The position numbers and the translations under genes are program-made. From positions 67,501 through 128,265 of the forward strand of contig MCFG01000190.1 of NCBI GenBank assembly GCA_002104895.1: a DNA stretch of 60,765 nt, written 5' to 3'. The stretch is from Anaeromyces robustus (taxonomy: Eukaryota > Neocallimastigomycota > Neocallimastigomycetes > Neocallimastigales > Neocallimastigaceae). Of this stretch, positions 38,752 through 50,639 are shown in pieces (position 1 is the first letter of the stretch; each line of letters opens with the position of its first letter). The notes beneath the pieces are model-generated. The model ran no database searches. It saw only the letters and a program-made list of their open reading frames with translations, and had not been told where the DNA came from.

Positions 38752-40367
38752 ATGAATTATAAAAATTTACATATTATTTTTTCATTCATTGCTTTTGCTT
38801 TGATGGTTTTATCTTCTCCAATTAATAATGAAGATTCTGATAATGGATCTTCTACTGAAGAAGATATTATTGGTGAAAATTCTGTTGCTGAAATTTTATC
38901 AAATGATGAAAGATCTGGTGAAGAACTTAATTATATTCCAGAAGTTGGTGAAACTCCAGAAGTTACTGAAGTTCCAGAAGTTAGTCAAATTCCAGAAGTT
39001 GGTGAATCTCCAGAAGTTACTGAAGTTCCAGAAGTTACTGAAATTCCAGAAGTTACTGAAGACCCAAAGTATTATAATAAATAAATAAATAAATAATATA
39101 ATATATGATGTAAAAAATTATATTTTAAATATTAATATATATTATTAAAAATATTTTTTTTTTATAAATTGTTCTTGTCATTATAATTATTTTTCAAGTG
39201 AAGAGGTAGTATTATTATTTATTATATTATATAAAAAAGAATGTTTTTAATATTTATTATTAAAATATTAATATTTTAATATATATATATATATAAAAAA
39301 GATATGTGACACTGTACAATGTCAAATGAAAGCTGAAAGAATTTTAGGTATTCTTAATACTGAAGTAGATCCATGTAATAATTTCTATGATTTTGCTTGT
39401 GGTAATTGGGAGGTAATTAATATAATATATTTATATTTATATTTATATTTATATTTATTATATATATATATAATTATATTATCCTATTTTTTTTAAGTAT
39501 TTATATATAAATAAAATTTTAATCGTCTTTATATAATATAATATATACATATATTTATAAATATATATATATATTAGAAATATATGGAAAATGAAGATTC
39601 TACTTCATCAACTATTAAAAATATGGTAAGAATATTTATTATTAATTATACTTGGAAAAAAAAAAAGAATTAAAAATAATTTTGATAATACAATTTAATA
39701 AAATATATAATATCATATAATATCATATAATAAAATATAATATAACAATAAATAAATGAAAATAAATGATTAATAAATGAATTTTTTTTAATTATCTTTA
39801 AAATATTTTTAATATCCAATATATATATATAAAAGAGTGTAATTATTCAAGCTATGTTAGAAGGTTACCATGCTAATGAAAATTTAACTCCAGAAGAACA
39901 AGAATATGATGTGAAGAATTTTGAAAAATTAAGTTACTTCTTTAATTCTTGTATGGATACTGAAACTATTAATGCTAAAGGAATACAACCCATGCTTGAT
40001 TTATTTACTCAATTAAAAATTGAAGAAAATAAATCTAAATACAATAATGTTGATGATTTAACTGATTTATTAATTAAATTAGATAATCTTGGTTTGAATT
40101 TCTTATTTAAAACTCAATCCGATAAAAATCTTTTTAATCCAAAAATTAATTCTATTTATTTCAGACAACCAGATTTAGGCTTAATGAATAAAAGTAATTA
40201 TAAAAATCCTTATATGGTTATTACTTATAAAAATATTATGAATGCTATGTTTACTAAACTTTTCCAAGATCAAGATCAAAATCAAGATCAAAAAGACATT
40301 AATATTGAAAAAATGGTTGAATCCACTTTTGGATTTGAAGAAAAATTAAGTGAAATTGTAGAGTAAG

Positions 40368-40398
<31 letters not shown>

Positions 40399-42292
40399 TT
40401 TATTTTTTATTAATTAATTAGTTAATTAATTAAATTATTTTTTGTTTTTTATTTTTTATTTTTTTTATTTTTTTATTTTTTTATTTTTTTTTTTTATTTT
40501 TTTATTTTTTTATTTTTTAATTAATTAAAATATATATAATTTATTAAATAAAAAAAAAAAAATCAAATCAAAAAAACAGAGATCTTGCCGATGATCCTAT
40601 CAATATAAATCAAGATGTTTCTAGTATTAATTCAATGGAAAAAGCTTATCCATATATTAATTGGAAAAATTATGTTAATAAGAGATTTGAAGATTTAGGT
40701 GTAAAAGTTACTTTTAATGAAAATGATGAAAATATCATGGTTGTTTTTGATTCACCTTATTATGAAAAATTAAGTAAAGTTCTTAAAGAAACTGATAATG
40801 AAACTATTGCTTTATATGCTAAATGGTAAAAATAAAATAAAAAGAAAAATACAAATAAAAATAAAAATAAAATGTTTATAAAAAAAAAAGTTTTATAAAT
40901 CAAATAAATATTAATAAATAATATCATATTATATTATATTATTAAATAAAAATATTTATATAGGAAACTTATTTTAACTTATTTCAAATATTTTGGTGAT
41001 GATGTCTATGAAATATTTGATGATTATTTAACTTATTCATTAGGTAAAAAAAAAAAATACAATATATATATATATTATTGTTATTATTATAATTATTATT
41101 AATTATTATTAATTTTTTAATTATTAATTATTTTATTATTATTTTATTATATTATTATTTTATTATATTATTATTTTATTATATAATTATATTATTTTAT
41201 TATTTTTATTATATTTTAGGTGTTAGTCCTAAAATGATTCCAAGACCATTAATTTGTACTTTCTTCTTAAAAGATAATTTAAGTTTAAGTGCAAGTAAAC
41301 TTTTTGTTGAAAGAGCTTTCGGAGGTGATAGTAAAAAAGTTGCTGAAAATATGTCAAAATATATAAAAGAATCTTTAACTAATAACTTTTCTAAACTTTC
41401 ATGGCTTGATGAAACCACTAAACAAAATGCTATTAAAAAGGCATCAAATGTTAATTATGAAATTGGTTATCCAGATTTTATTATGGATCCAAAACAACTT
41501 TATCAATTTTATGAAAATTTAATCATTAATCCATTTGATCTTTTAAGTAATGCTAAAAGTAATCAAGCCTATACTATCATTAAACAATTTGAAACTATTG
41601 GTAAAGAAGTTGAACCATACTTCTGGGGATTATCAGGAAATGCACCATTTGAAATTAATGCCTTTTTCAATTTCCCATCTAATAAATTTTATTATCTTGC
41701 TGGTTATATTCAAGAACCTAAATTTAGTCCTTATTATCCAAGTTATATTAATTATGGTTCCGTTGGTTCCACGATTGGACATGAATTAACTCATGCCTTT
41801 GATGAAGTAGGTAAAGAATATGATTATGAAGGTAAATTTAATAATTGGTGGACGAATTCAACCGAAGAAGAATTTAATCAACTTTCTAAATGTTTTATTG
41901 ATCAATATCAACAATATTATATTACTGATTATAATGGCGAAAAACAATATCTTAATGGAGTAAAAAGTCTTTGTGAAAATATAGCTGATAATGGAGGTGT
42001 ATCACGTAGTTATGAAGCTTGGAAACTTTCCTTAGAAAAGGATCCAGAAGCAAAACAAAATAATAAAAGTCTTCCAGGTCTTTCTCAACAATTTACTCAT
42101 GATCAATTATTCTTTATTTCTTTTGGTCAAAATTGGTGTAGTAAAGAATATACTGTAATCAGTGATGAATATCATGCTCCAGATAAATTCCGTGTACTTG
42201 GTAGTCTTGTTAATAATGACTATTTTGCTAAAACTTTCAATTGTCCATTAAATTCACCAATGAATCCAGAAAAGAAATGTAAAATTTGGTAA
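38752..42292 (+). CDS. Secreted M13 (neprilysin-family) zinc metallopeptidase, 8 exons
   Basis: Inferred exons: 38752-39068, 39199-39205, 39302-39412, 39578-39625, 39836-40362, 40580-40825, 40964-41043, 41220-42292; 802 residues. A signal peptide or signal anchor (1-23, IIFSFIAFALMVLSSP) precedes an acidic stretch with seven PEV hexapeptides, then the M13 start (CDTVQC, DPCNNFYDFACGNW). The C-terminal peptidase domain has NAFF substrate-binding residues, zinc motif HELTH (633-637) with following FD, the third ligand Glu698 in ENIADNGG, HAPDKFRV, and the terminal CKIW. Spacing and Cys pattern are those of active M13 enzymes. Expected role: extracellular or cell-surface cleavage of peptides on the N-side of hydrophobic residues. 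Exon 2 is a 7-nt microexon deduced from frame. The catalytic exon is certain; the first three exon joins are less so. Confidence 0.93.
38935..39060 (+). repeat. 18-bp coding minisatellite (seven PEV hexapeptides)
   Basis: Seven 18-bp units encode x-PEV-[GTS]-[EQ] with x = I, T, V or S. They lie between the signal peptide and the catalytic domain of the M13 peptidase and would form an extended acidic stalk. Confidence 0.92.
39199..39205 (+). other. Putative 7-nt microexon of the M13 peptidase
   Basis: Exon 1 ends at 39068 in phase 2 and the CDTVQC exon must begin at 39302 in phase 0, so a direct join breaks frame. Between them TTTTCAAG|TGAAGAG|GTAGTA supplies an acceptor, seven bases and a donor. 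These restore frame and code for Asn-Glu-Glu across the junction. Confidence 0.7.
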
Positions 42293-43194
42293 AAATTATT
42301 AAAATAAAACAAAAAAAAACATAAAAAAAAAAGAAAGAAAAATAAATTAATTAATTAAATTAATAAATAAATATATTAATTAATTAATTAATAATTTTTT
42401 TAGTTTAAAAAAAAAGAGAGAGAAAGAGAGAGAGAAAGAATAAAATAAAATAGAATAGAATAAATATATATATATATATATATAAAAGAAAAAAAGAATT
42501 ATAATGTGTATAACTTTTATATAACGATTATTATATAAAAAAGTTATTACACAAAAAAAAAAAAAAAATAGAAATAATTAATTTTTTCTTTATATAATAA
42601 AATATATATTTGTTTTCTCTCTCTCTCTCTCTCAATTAGTAAATAAAAATACAAAATAATAGAAATAAATAAATTAAAAATACAAATAAATATATACTAT
42701 AATTATTATAATGTATAATTTTTATATATAATTATTATTATTATATAAAAATAATAAAAATAAAAATATATATTATATTATATATAAGAATAATAAAGAT
42801 AAAAAGTAAAAAAAAAAAAATGAAAAAATATTAAAAATAAGAAATAAAAAGTTATTAAAAAAAATAATAATAATAAAGAATAATAAAAAATAAAAAGTCA
42901 TTAAAAAAAAATATAAAAACACAAACAAAAAAAAAAAAAAAATAGCTAGTATTTTAATTTTATTTTTATTTTTATTTTTTTTTCTTTTTTATATGGATTA
43001 TTTATTATTTTATTATTTTATTATTTTATTATTTTATTATTTATCATTAATTCATTCCTTATTTATTATGAATTATAATAAAAAAAAAAAAAATTAACTA
43101 ATAATATTTTTTTTTAACAAGTAACTATTTTATATTTCAACGTTTCTTTTTTATACTACTACAACTATTAATAAATAATAAATATTTAGATAAC

Positions 43195-43236
<42 letters not shown>

Positions 43237-43615
43237 TATTTTTGTTATAAAGTAAAAAAAAAATTAAAGAGAAAAAATAAATTAAAAAGTAACCATTAAT
43301 AGTTATATAATTATAATTATATCAAACACTATAATTCTAATGTAGATAATAGAATTAATAAATATTATTAAGGGTTATAAAAGTAGATCTAATAATAGGT
43401 ACAATAGTAGTATGTAATAATAATAATAATATTTTATTTTTACTTTTTATTTTCTATAATATTTTTTTATGGTGTTCTTAAAAATGATACCAAAATATAT
43501 ATATATATATACAAAAGATAATATTTTAAGATTTTTTTGTCAAATTTTATTCTTTATTCATTATTTTTTATTCTTTTTTTTTTTTTTATCTAATAGATAT
43601 TTAGAAATATAATCT
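42293..43615. other. Intergenic AT-rich region with GA/CT tracts
   Basis: No gene seen. It has an AG-rich run (about 42413-42438), a CT dinucleotide run (about 42617-42634), TA runs and poly(A). Confidence 0.6.
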
Positions 43616-43975
43616 TTATATTCTTTTGGTATATTCATTGTTAATTAATTTTTTATAAATAATAGAATATATATCAAATTCAACGTCTAATTTTTTTATG
43701 TTATTAATATAATCCGGAGGTAATAAATTGTTATAAATAAGATTTTTGTCTTGATTTATTTCATTAAATACAAAAACAATAAAGAGCATAGGAATATTAA
43801 GATTATCAATGTCAAAATTCAAATAAAAGTTAATATATTTCTTAGTAAATAAATTTACAATATCAGTATATTCGGTATTTAAATAATTTAAATTTTTTTT
43901 AATTTTATCAATAATTTTATTATGATAACTATAATTTTTATAGTCAATTTGATTTATTAAAGTTGTATGTTCCAT
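43616..43975 (-). CDS. Unrecognised 119-residue ORF, possibly partial or frameshifted
   Basis: Non-repetitive in composition, with mixed residues (KLDVEFDIYSIIYKKLINN, NNLLPPDYINNI) and a hydrophobic segment (IPMLFIVFVFNEI), unlike the low-complexity ORFs around it. Function not recognised. Just before its stop, the overlapping frame continues IPKEYKDYISKYLLDKKK for about 15 further codons, so a frameshift or an unrecognised donor near 43630 is possible. It could be a young or decaying gene of a lineage-specific family. The start ATG at 43975 is the first in frame; no upstream exon was identified. Confidence 0.4.
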   Translation of the reverse strand: MEHTTLINQIDYKNYSYHNKIIDKIKKNLNYLNTEYTDIVNLFTKKYINFYLNFDIDNLNIPMLFIVFVFNEINQDKNLIYNNLLPPDYINNIKKLDVEFDIYSIIYKKLINNEYTKRI

Positions 43976-44459
43976 AACGTGTATAAAAATGAAATGTAAT
44001 TTTTGGATATATATTTTATTTACATATTATAATTTCAAATAGTATGTTATATTATATTATATTATATATATTTATTTATTAAAATTAAATTAATAAAAAA
44101 AATCATTTTATAGAACGTTTATATTTTTTTATCTTTTAAAAAAGAATATTTGTTGGTTTAAATATTTATTAAATTTATAATTCCAACTATCTCTTTCTTT
44201 CTTTCTCTCTCTCTTTTTTTTTTCTTTTTCTCTTTTTTTTTTTTGTTCTGAATAATTATTATTTTATTTTATTTTATTTTATTTTATTTTATTTTATTTT
44301 ATTTTTTTATTAAATTAAATTAAATTAAATTAATTATTATATATAAATAAATAAAAATTAAATGTATTGCAATATATTAAATTATTATGACAAAGTTTTA
44401 TGATTATTATTTGTGTTACATTAACAAACTTTATTTATTATTATTTATAATTTGTTACT

Positions 44460-44775
44460 ACGATCACTTTGAAATTTTGAAATATTTGAAATATTTGAAA
44501 TGATACTTTAAATTTATCATTGTAGATTTTTTTAAAACGATATTCCTTCAATGAGATATTTTATTTTCGTCATGGTTTCTAAGATTATTAAATATAATAA
44601 TATATTTGTTTATATAAAATAACAGCGTTATTTTTTATAGAAGATTACATGTTTCGTAATATCATATGTAGAATCTATTTTAAAAGGAGTAATTATATTT
44701 AGGGAGATTATCTACATAACTATCGATATTAATGTTTTCAGTAAAGACACAGTTATCTTTAATAAATACTATAAA
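44460..44775 (-). pseudogene. Possible gene relic
   Basis: G+C is above background. The - strand gives a short non-repetitive reading (IFIVFIKDNCVFTENINIDS, then YVDNLPKY), followed by several stops. Its first part (FIVF) faintly recalls the hydrophobic segment of the ORF at 43616-43975. No family identified, and the resemblance may be chance. Confidence 0.25.
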
Positions 44776-44839
44776 TATAATATATATTATAAATATTATA
44801 AATATTATAAATATTAACTTAATTGATTAGTTGAACATC

Positions 44840-45028
44840 ATGAATAAAATACATAATATAACTTTTAATAACCATTCAACCTCTACTCCCAATGATAAAT
44901 ATGAATTATGGTACTTTATGTTAAAAAATTGTAATAACTTCAAATATGGTGATATCATATATTATATTTATAATATTTATAATATTTATAATATTTATAA
45001 TATTTATAATATATATTTATGTTTGTGA
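44840..45028 (+). CDS. Small uncharacterised ORF (about 62 residues)
   Basis: ATG at 44840 opens a short ORF whose first about 35 residues are non-repetitive (NHSTSTPNDKYELWYFMLKN) and whose end is a translated ATTTATAAT repeat (IYNIYN). It may be a first exon whose donor is not obvious, or a relic. Function unknown. Confidence 0.25.
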   Translation: MNKIHNITFNNHSTSTPNDKYELWYFMLKNCNNFKYGDIIYYIYNIYNIYNIYNIYNIYLCL

Positions 45029-45080
45029 ATCATAAGTTTGTAACAGTTAATCTATTTAAAGAACAATTTAATAATTATAT

Positions 45081-45115
<35 letters not shown>

Positions 45116-45176
45116 TTAATCTATAAAAAAAAAGATGGTTATATAATTTATAAAATAAATAAAATAATTACATTAA

Positions 45177-45243
45177 ACATTTTATTTTATTTTATTTTAT
45201 TTTATTTTATTTTATTTTATTTTATTTTATTTTATTTTATTTT
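45177..45243. repeat. (TTTTA)n pentanucleotide array
   Basis: About thirteen near-perfect TTTTA units. A second TTTTA array of similar type is at about 44261-44306. Confidence 0.9.
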
Positions 45244-45846
45244 TAAGTCTTTTTTACTATAAAATAATTAAAATAATTATATTTAAAGTTCAAAGTACAA
45301 TTAATAATAATAATAGTAATAGTAATGCCAACAAATTAAATATTTTTATTTTGTATTCAATGCAATAAAAAAACTTTTTTTTTTTTTAAAAAAAAAAAAA
45401 CAAAACAAAAAACAAAAAATTAATAATAAATAAATAAATAAATAAATAAATAAATTATTTATTTATTAATATGTGTTAATATGTATTATTAATATGTTAT
45501 TTATTATGTATTATTTATTATTTATTATGTATTATGTATTATTTATTATGTATTATGTATTATGTATTATGTATTATAGATTAAAAATTTCTTACAAAAT
45601 ATAAATATAAATACAAAATACAAAATACAAATACATTATGTAAATAATAGATTTTGTATTGAAAAATGTATAAAAATTATTAATTAATAAATAAATTAAA
45701 AAAATTTTTTTTATTTTTTATTTTTTTTTCTAAATCATTTGAAAATGAATTTTTAATAGAAATTGTCAACAAAAATCCATAAATGGAAATTTTAATAAAA
45801 AATTAAAATTTTTTAAGTTTTATTATTTTATATTGACTTAGGATTA

Positions 45847-45903
45847 TAAAATATAATAAAATATAATAAAATATAATAAAATATAATAAAATATAATAAA
45901 ATA
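45847..45903. repeat. AAAATATAAT decamer tandem repeat
   Basis: Five to six perfect 10-bp units. Confidence 0.9.
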
Positions 45904-46745
45904 GTAAAATGTTAATAATAATGAATAATGAATAATAATAAAAAAAGTAACTTTGAATAATGAATGAATAAATAAAGTATAATAAATAGTATTATTGTTA
46001 TTGTTATAATAGTTAATACTCATAAATATTAATAAATAATTAATAATAATTAATAATAATTAATAATAGTTAATAATAGTTAATAGTTAATAATAGTTAA
46101 TAGTAAAAAATAAAATAAAAATTTATTATTAAAATTGAGCTAAATATCATATCATATAATATAATATAAAGAATTAACAAAATAATGTTAATTTTTATAT
46201 AAAAATACAAAAAGTTTTTTCATTTAAGGGTTTGTTTAAAATGAAACAATAGTATAGTATTCAAGTCACTAAAAGAATTAAAAATGACAACATGAGGAAA
46301 TTATTAAACATTATCTATTATTAATATATTATAAAATTGACATGTCATAATGTATTAAAATTTCTTGTTAATTTTTTAAAAAAGATTTTATTTTTATTTT
46401 CATTATTATCATTTTTATTTTACTTTTTAAGTGCTGCTTTTATTATTTAAAAAAAAACCAAAAATAAAAATATAAAAAAAATCAAAATAAAAATAAAAAA
46501 AGACTTCAAGAAATTAAAAGAAATAAAGAACAAAACTTAACATTCTTTTTTATTTTATTTTATTTTTTGTACTTTTGATGTGTTTGATAATTTTTACACA
46601 AAAAATATGATTATAAAAATGCAAAAAGTTTATTATATTAAAAAATAATAAATGAATAAATGAATAAATAACAAGTAAATAAATATTTAATAAATAATAA
46701 ATGAATGAATAAATAGAATAAATAGAAAAAAGAAAAAAAGAAGTC

Positions 46746-46776
<31 letters not shown>

Positions 46777-48132
46777 AATAAAAATGTAAAAAAAAAATAT
46801 ATATATATAGATATGTAATAAAATATAATATATTGTAATTTATATTAATTATTTATGGTATTATATGTATTTTATATATTATCAATATAATTTATTTCTA
46901 TTTGTTATATATGTTAAAAATTTCATAATTATATTACTTGAAATACCAAATTTTTAAATTGCATAATATATTAATATATAATCTAATATATTTTATGTAT
47001 ATTACACAATAAAATAGTTTTAATAATTTTAATAATTAAATAAATAAAATACTGATAAATTTAATATATTAGTGATAAACTTTATTTAATATAATATTAT
47101 TAATTAATTTAATATTTATACTTCTTATTTATTATTTATTATAAGTAATATAAATAATATAAGTAATAAAATATAAAATAGTATTTGTTTTTTATAATTT
47201 TTTTATTATTATTATATATTTTTATATATTTATTATATATTATTATTTATTCTTTATTATATATTATTATTTACTCTATTATATATTTTTATATATTTTT
47301 ATATATTTTTATATATTAATTTGTTTTAAAACAACAACAAAAAAAAATTTTTTTTTTTCAAATTTCTATCCTTTTTTTTATTATTTTTTTATTTTTTTAT
47401 TTTTTTTATTTTTTTTCTTTATATTTATTTAATTAATAATATTAATTATTAATTTAAATATTATTTATTCGTCATTATATTTCTATTTATATTTCTATTT
47501 ATGTATAGTTTTAGATTCTAAAAAAAATTAATAGAAATTGTTATAAAAAGAGAATTTTTCCCACAAAAAGTACTATTTTTTTTTTTTTAAAAAAAAAAAA
47601 AAAAATAGTAATAATAATATTATATAAATAAAAAAAAATAATAAATATAAAAAAAAAAATTTATAATAATTATTAATTAAATTTTGAATAATAATTATTA
47701 TAAAAATATAAATAAATAATAATAATTATAAAATAAGCAATAAATAAAAGAGTAGAAAACATTTTTTCAATAGGAAAAAAAAAAGAATAATATATATAAT
47801 TCAAAAAAAAGGAATAAAATTCAATTGTATATAAAAATTTTTAAATTTCTTTGTTTGATATTACTATATTTATATATATATTTTTTTTCACATATTAAAA
47901 ATGCTCTTTAATTTTATCAATTAATAATTATTATTATTTTAAAAAAAAATATTTAAATTAAGTTAAAATAAAATAAAGTAAAATAAAATAAAATAACAAT
48001 TTTAAAAAAAATAATAAAACAAAATTATTTATATAATAAATAAATAAATAAATAAATAAATAATAAAATAAAAAAAGATTTAAATAATATAAATTAATAA
48101 TAATTTAAAAATATATACATATATAAGAAAAG

Positions 48133-49356
48133 ATGAACCAAAATAATAATTCTACTTCAAATAATTTAAATTCAACAGCAACAACAGTTATATCAACTGT
48201 ATTATCAACAGCAACAACGGTATTAACAAATTCTGTTCCAACTGCAGGTGCTGACAATGGAAAAGGTGATAAAACTCAAAACTCTCATCCAATAAATGAT
48301 AATTCAAAAGTATTTCCAGTAGCTTGTACCATTTGTGGTATTATATTTGTATGTGCTGTGTACATATATATATTTCATTCAGGTAAAAAATCATCTAAAA
48401 ATGATATTAATGATTATATGAATAATAATAACAATAATAATTACTTTTCAGGTAATAATGGTAATAATAAAAATAATTATGCCATTGACATTCAAATGCC
48501 AGAAAAATCCTATAATAATTCTCAAAATAAGTCAAATAATTTATCTTCTCAAAATACTAGTATGCTTAAAAGTACAGATTCGACTTATCTTAATATGTCC
48601 AGTGATAATAATTTAAATAATTCATTTAATAAAAATAATTCTGCCTATTCTGATACTCATAACCTTCTTGAAGTCAATAGAAATAATTTAAATTTCATGA
48701 ATGGTACTTTAACTAAAAATAACAACAACATTGACAAAAGTATACCAAATCCAGTATTTGGTCAATATAAATTCAATCCAAATAATTCAAATAATTTAAA
48801 TATTCCAAATAAACAAATCCCAAGAAGTACTGAAAGTGATATTACCGATGAATCCTATCCACAAAATTTAAATATTCTTACTCAAGAAGAAGCAAAGTTA
48901 TTAAAAATGAAAAAGAATATAAATAATTTTAATAATATGAATATGGCTATGAAAATGAATATGAATATGGATCCTTATTCAAATGAATATGGTCCATCTT
49001 ATTATTCATTAGAAAGATTACAAAATAAATCTAATACAGAAACAATGAATATGAATAATTATCAAAATTATATGATGAATGAAAATGTAAACAAGAATAA
49101 TAAGAAAAAGTATAATACTCATAGAAGATCATTATCTACACCAGATTTGTCTGCAGTAGCACCATTTAATTACGTTAATTATGATAATAAGAACGCAGGT
49201 GATATATTCAAAAAGGATAGTCGTGAATCTTTTTATGATGATTCATTTATTCAAAATTTAGGATCTAATGTTAAAATAGAAACTAAAAAAATAGAATATG
49301 TTGAATCAGAAGATTCTCCTATCAATAAAATAAAAATAAAAAGATTAAATAATTAG
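48133..49356 (+). CDS. Asn-rich single-pass membrane protein
   Basis: This intronless ORF encodes 407 residues. The N-terminal about 57 residues are Ser/Thr/Asn-rich (TATTVISTVLSTATTVLTNS), as in O-glycosylated fungal surface domains. A single hydrophobic helix follows (about 57-77, FPVACTICGIIFVCAVYIYIF) and then a basic stop-transfer (HSGKKSSK). The remaining about 330 residues are polar, Asn/Met-rich and disordered, with a phosphosite-like HRRSLSTPDLS. No signal peptide is evident, so the topology would be type III or the start may be incomplete. The layout recalls small cell-surface sensors, but no family is recognised. The codon content and non-repeat C-terminal third (KIEYVESEDSPINKIKIKR) support a real gene. 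Confidence 0.7.
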   Translation: MNQNNNSTSNNLNSTATTVISTVLSTATTVLTNSVPTAGADNGKGDKTQNSHPINDNSKVFPVACTICGIIFVCAVYIYIFHSGKKSSKNDINDYMNNNNNNNYFSGNNGNNKNNYAIDIQMPEKSYNNSQNKSNNLSSQNTSMLKSTDSTYLNMSSDNNLNNSFNKNNSAYSDTHNLLEVNRNNLNFMNGTLTKNNNNIDKSIPNPVFGQYKFNPNNSNNLNIPNKQIPRSTESDITDESYPQNLNILTQEEAKLLKMKKNINNFNNMNMAMKMNMNMDPYSNEYGPSYYSLERLQNKSNTETMNMNNYQNYMMNENVNKNNKKKYNTHRRSLSTPDLSAVAPFNYVNYDNKNAGDIFKKDSRESFYDDSFIQNLGSNVKIETKKIEYVESEDSPINKIKIKRLNN

Positions 49357-49531
49357 AATAATTTAATTATTTAACCAAAAAAAAAAAAAAAAAAAAATTC
49401 ATCTTTATATTATATAGGTTCTATTTTTTTTTATTTTAGAATTATTTTTTTTTAAATAAATAAAAAATAGATAATTAAAATGAATGATAAAGTAAATATA
49501 GCAATTTAAAAGCACAATATTTCTAAACGTC

Positions 49532-49564
<33 letters not shown>

Positions 49565-50350
49565 CATATATTATAATTTTTTTTTTTTTTTTTTTTTTGT
49601 ATATAAAAAAAAAAAAAAAGAAAAAAGAAAATATAATAGAGTAGATTAACCGATGAAAATAATCAATATTCTAATTATAATAATATATAATATATAAAAA
49701 CTAAAAATATAATTATATTAATAGTTTTAAATTATTTATAGATTATTTAAAACATACAAATAATAATAACTTAACATTTAAACTTATAAAAAAAAATAAT
49801 TAATTATTATTAATTGAAATTATTTAATATTTAATAATATATATAAAATAAGAAAATTAAAAAAAATAAAAATTATAAAAATAAAATATCAATATTAATA
49901 ACAATAGAATATCAAAAAAAAATAAAAACAAAAAAAAAAAAAAAAACATAAATAGAGTTAATTAAAAAAAATAAAAAAAAAATAAAAAAGATAAAAGATA
50001 AAAAAAGAATGAAAATAAAAAATAAAATAACTTTTAATAAAATAACAATAATAATCATTATTTATGATGAAAAGTTTTTTCTTTAGACTAAGAAAGTTAT
50101 GTAAATTTATTCTTGGTAAATCAAAAGAAAAAGAAAAAAGAAAAAAGAAAAAAGAATAAAGAAAAATAAATCCTAGAAAATAAAATAAATAATTATTATT
50201 ATTGCTATAAAAATTTTTCAAAAGTTATTAAAATAACAACAAAATGAAAAAAAAAAATAAAAAAAAAAAATAATAATAATTGTTATCATTATTAATCATT
50301 ATTATAATATTTATATATAATAATAATTAGTTAATAATAGATAATAATAG

Positions 50351-50392
<42 letters not shown>

Positions 50393-50639
50393 TAAATAGA
50401 TAAAATAAATCAATAAGAAATAAAAAAAAAAAAAAATTAAAAAAAAAAAAGTCTTTTTTTTTTCAAACTTTTTTTAGTTTTTGTGTTTCTGTCTTTCAGT
50501 TTTTGTTTTTGCTTTTGGGTTTTTTTAAAATTTTTAATATTACTTTTTTCTTTATTTATTAAATAACAAATTTCAATATAAAGTTTTATGAATTAAATTA
50601 AATAAAATTTGTTATCATTTTCCAACCTTTACTAAAAAA
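49357..50639. other. AT-rich spacer between membrane protein and LINE remnant
   Basis: No gene seen. It has poly(A) and poly(T) tracts (49377-49397, 49535-49563, 49579-49597), an AATAAT array (about 50340-50392) and AAAAAG-rich sequence. It should contain the 3' UTR of the upstream gene. Confidence 0.6.

Larger units (their letters stand above)
45029..48132. other. Repeat-filled intergenic region
   Basis: No gene seen. Arrays: TTTA (45078-45116), TTTTA (45177-45243), AAAT (45428-45452), ATTATGT (about 45520-45580), AAAATATAAT decamers (45847-45903), TTAATAGTTAATAATAG (about 46030-46110), poly(A) (46748-46773). The 3' end should hold the promoter of the Asn-rich membrane protein. Confidence 0.6.
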
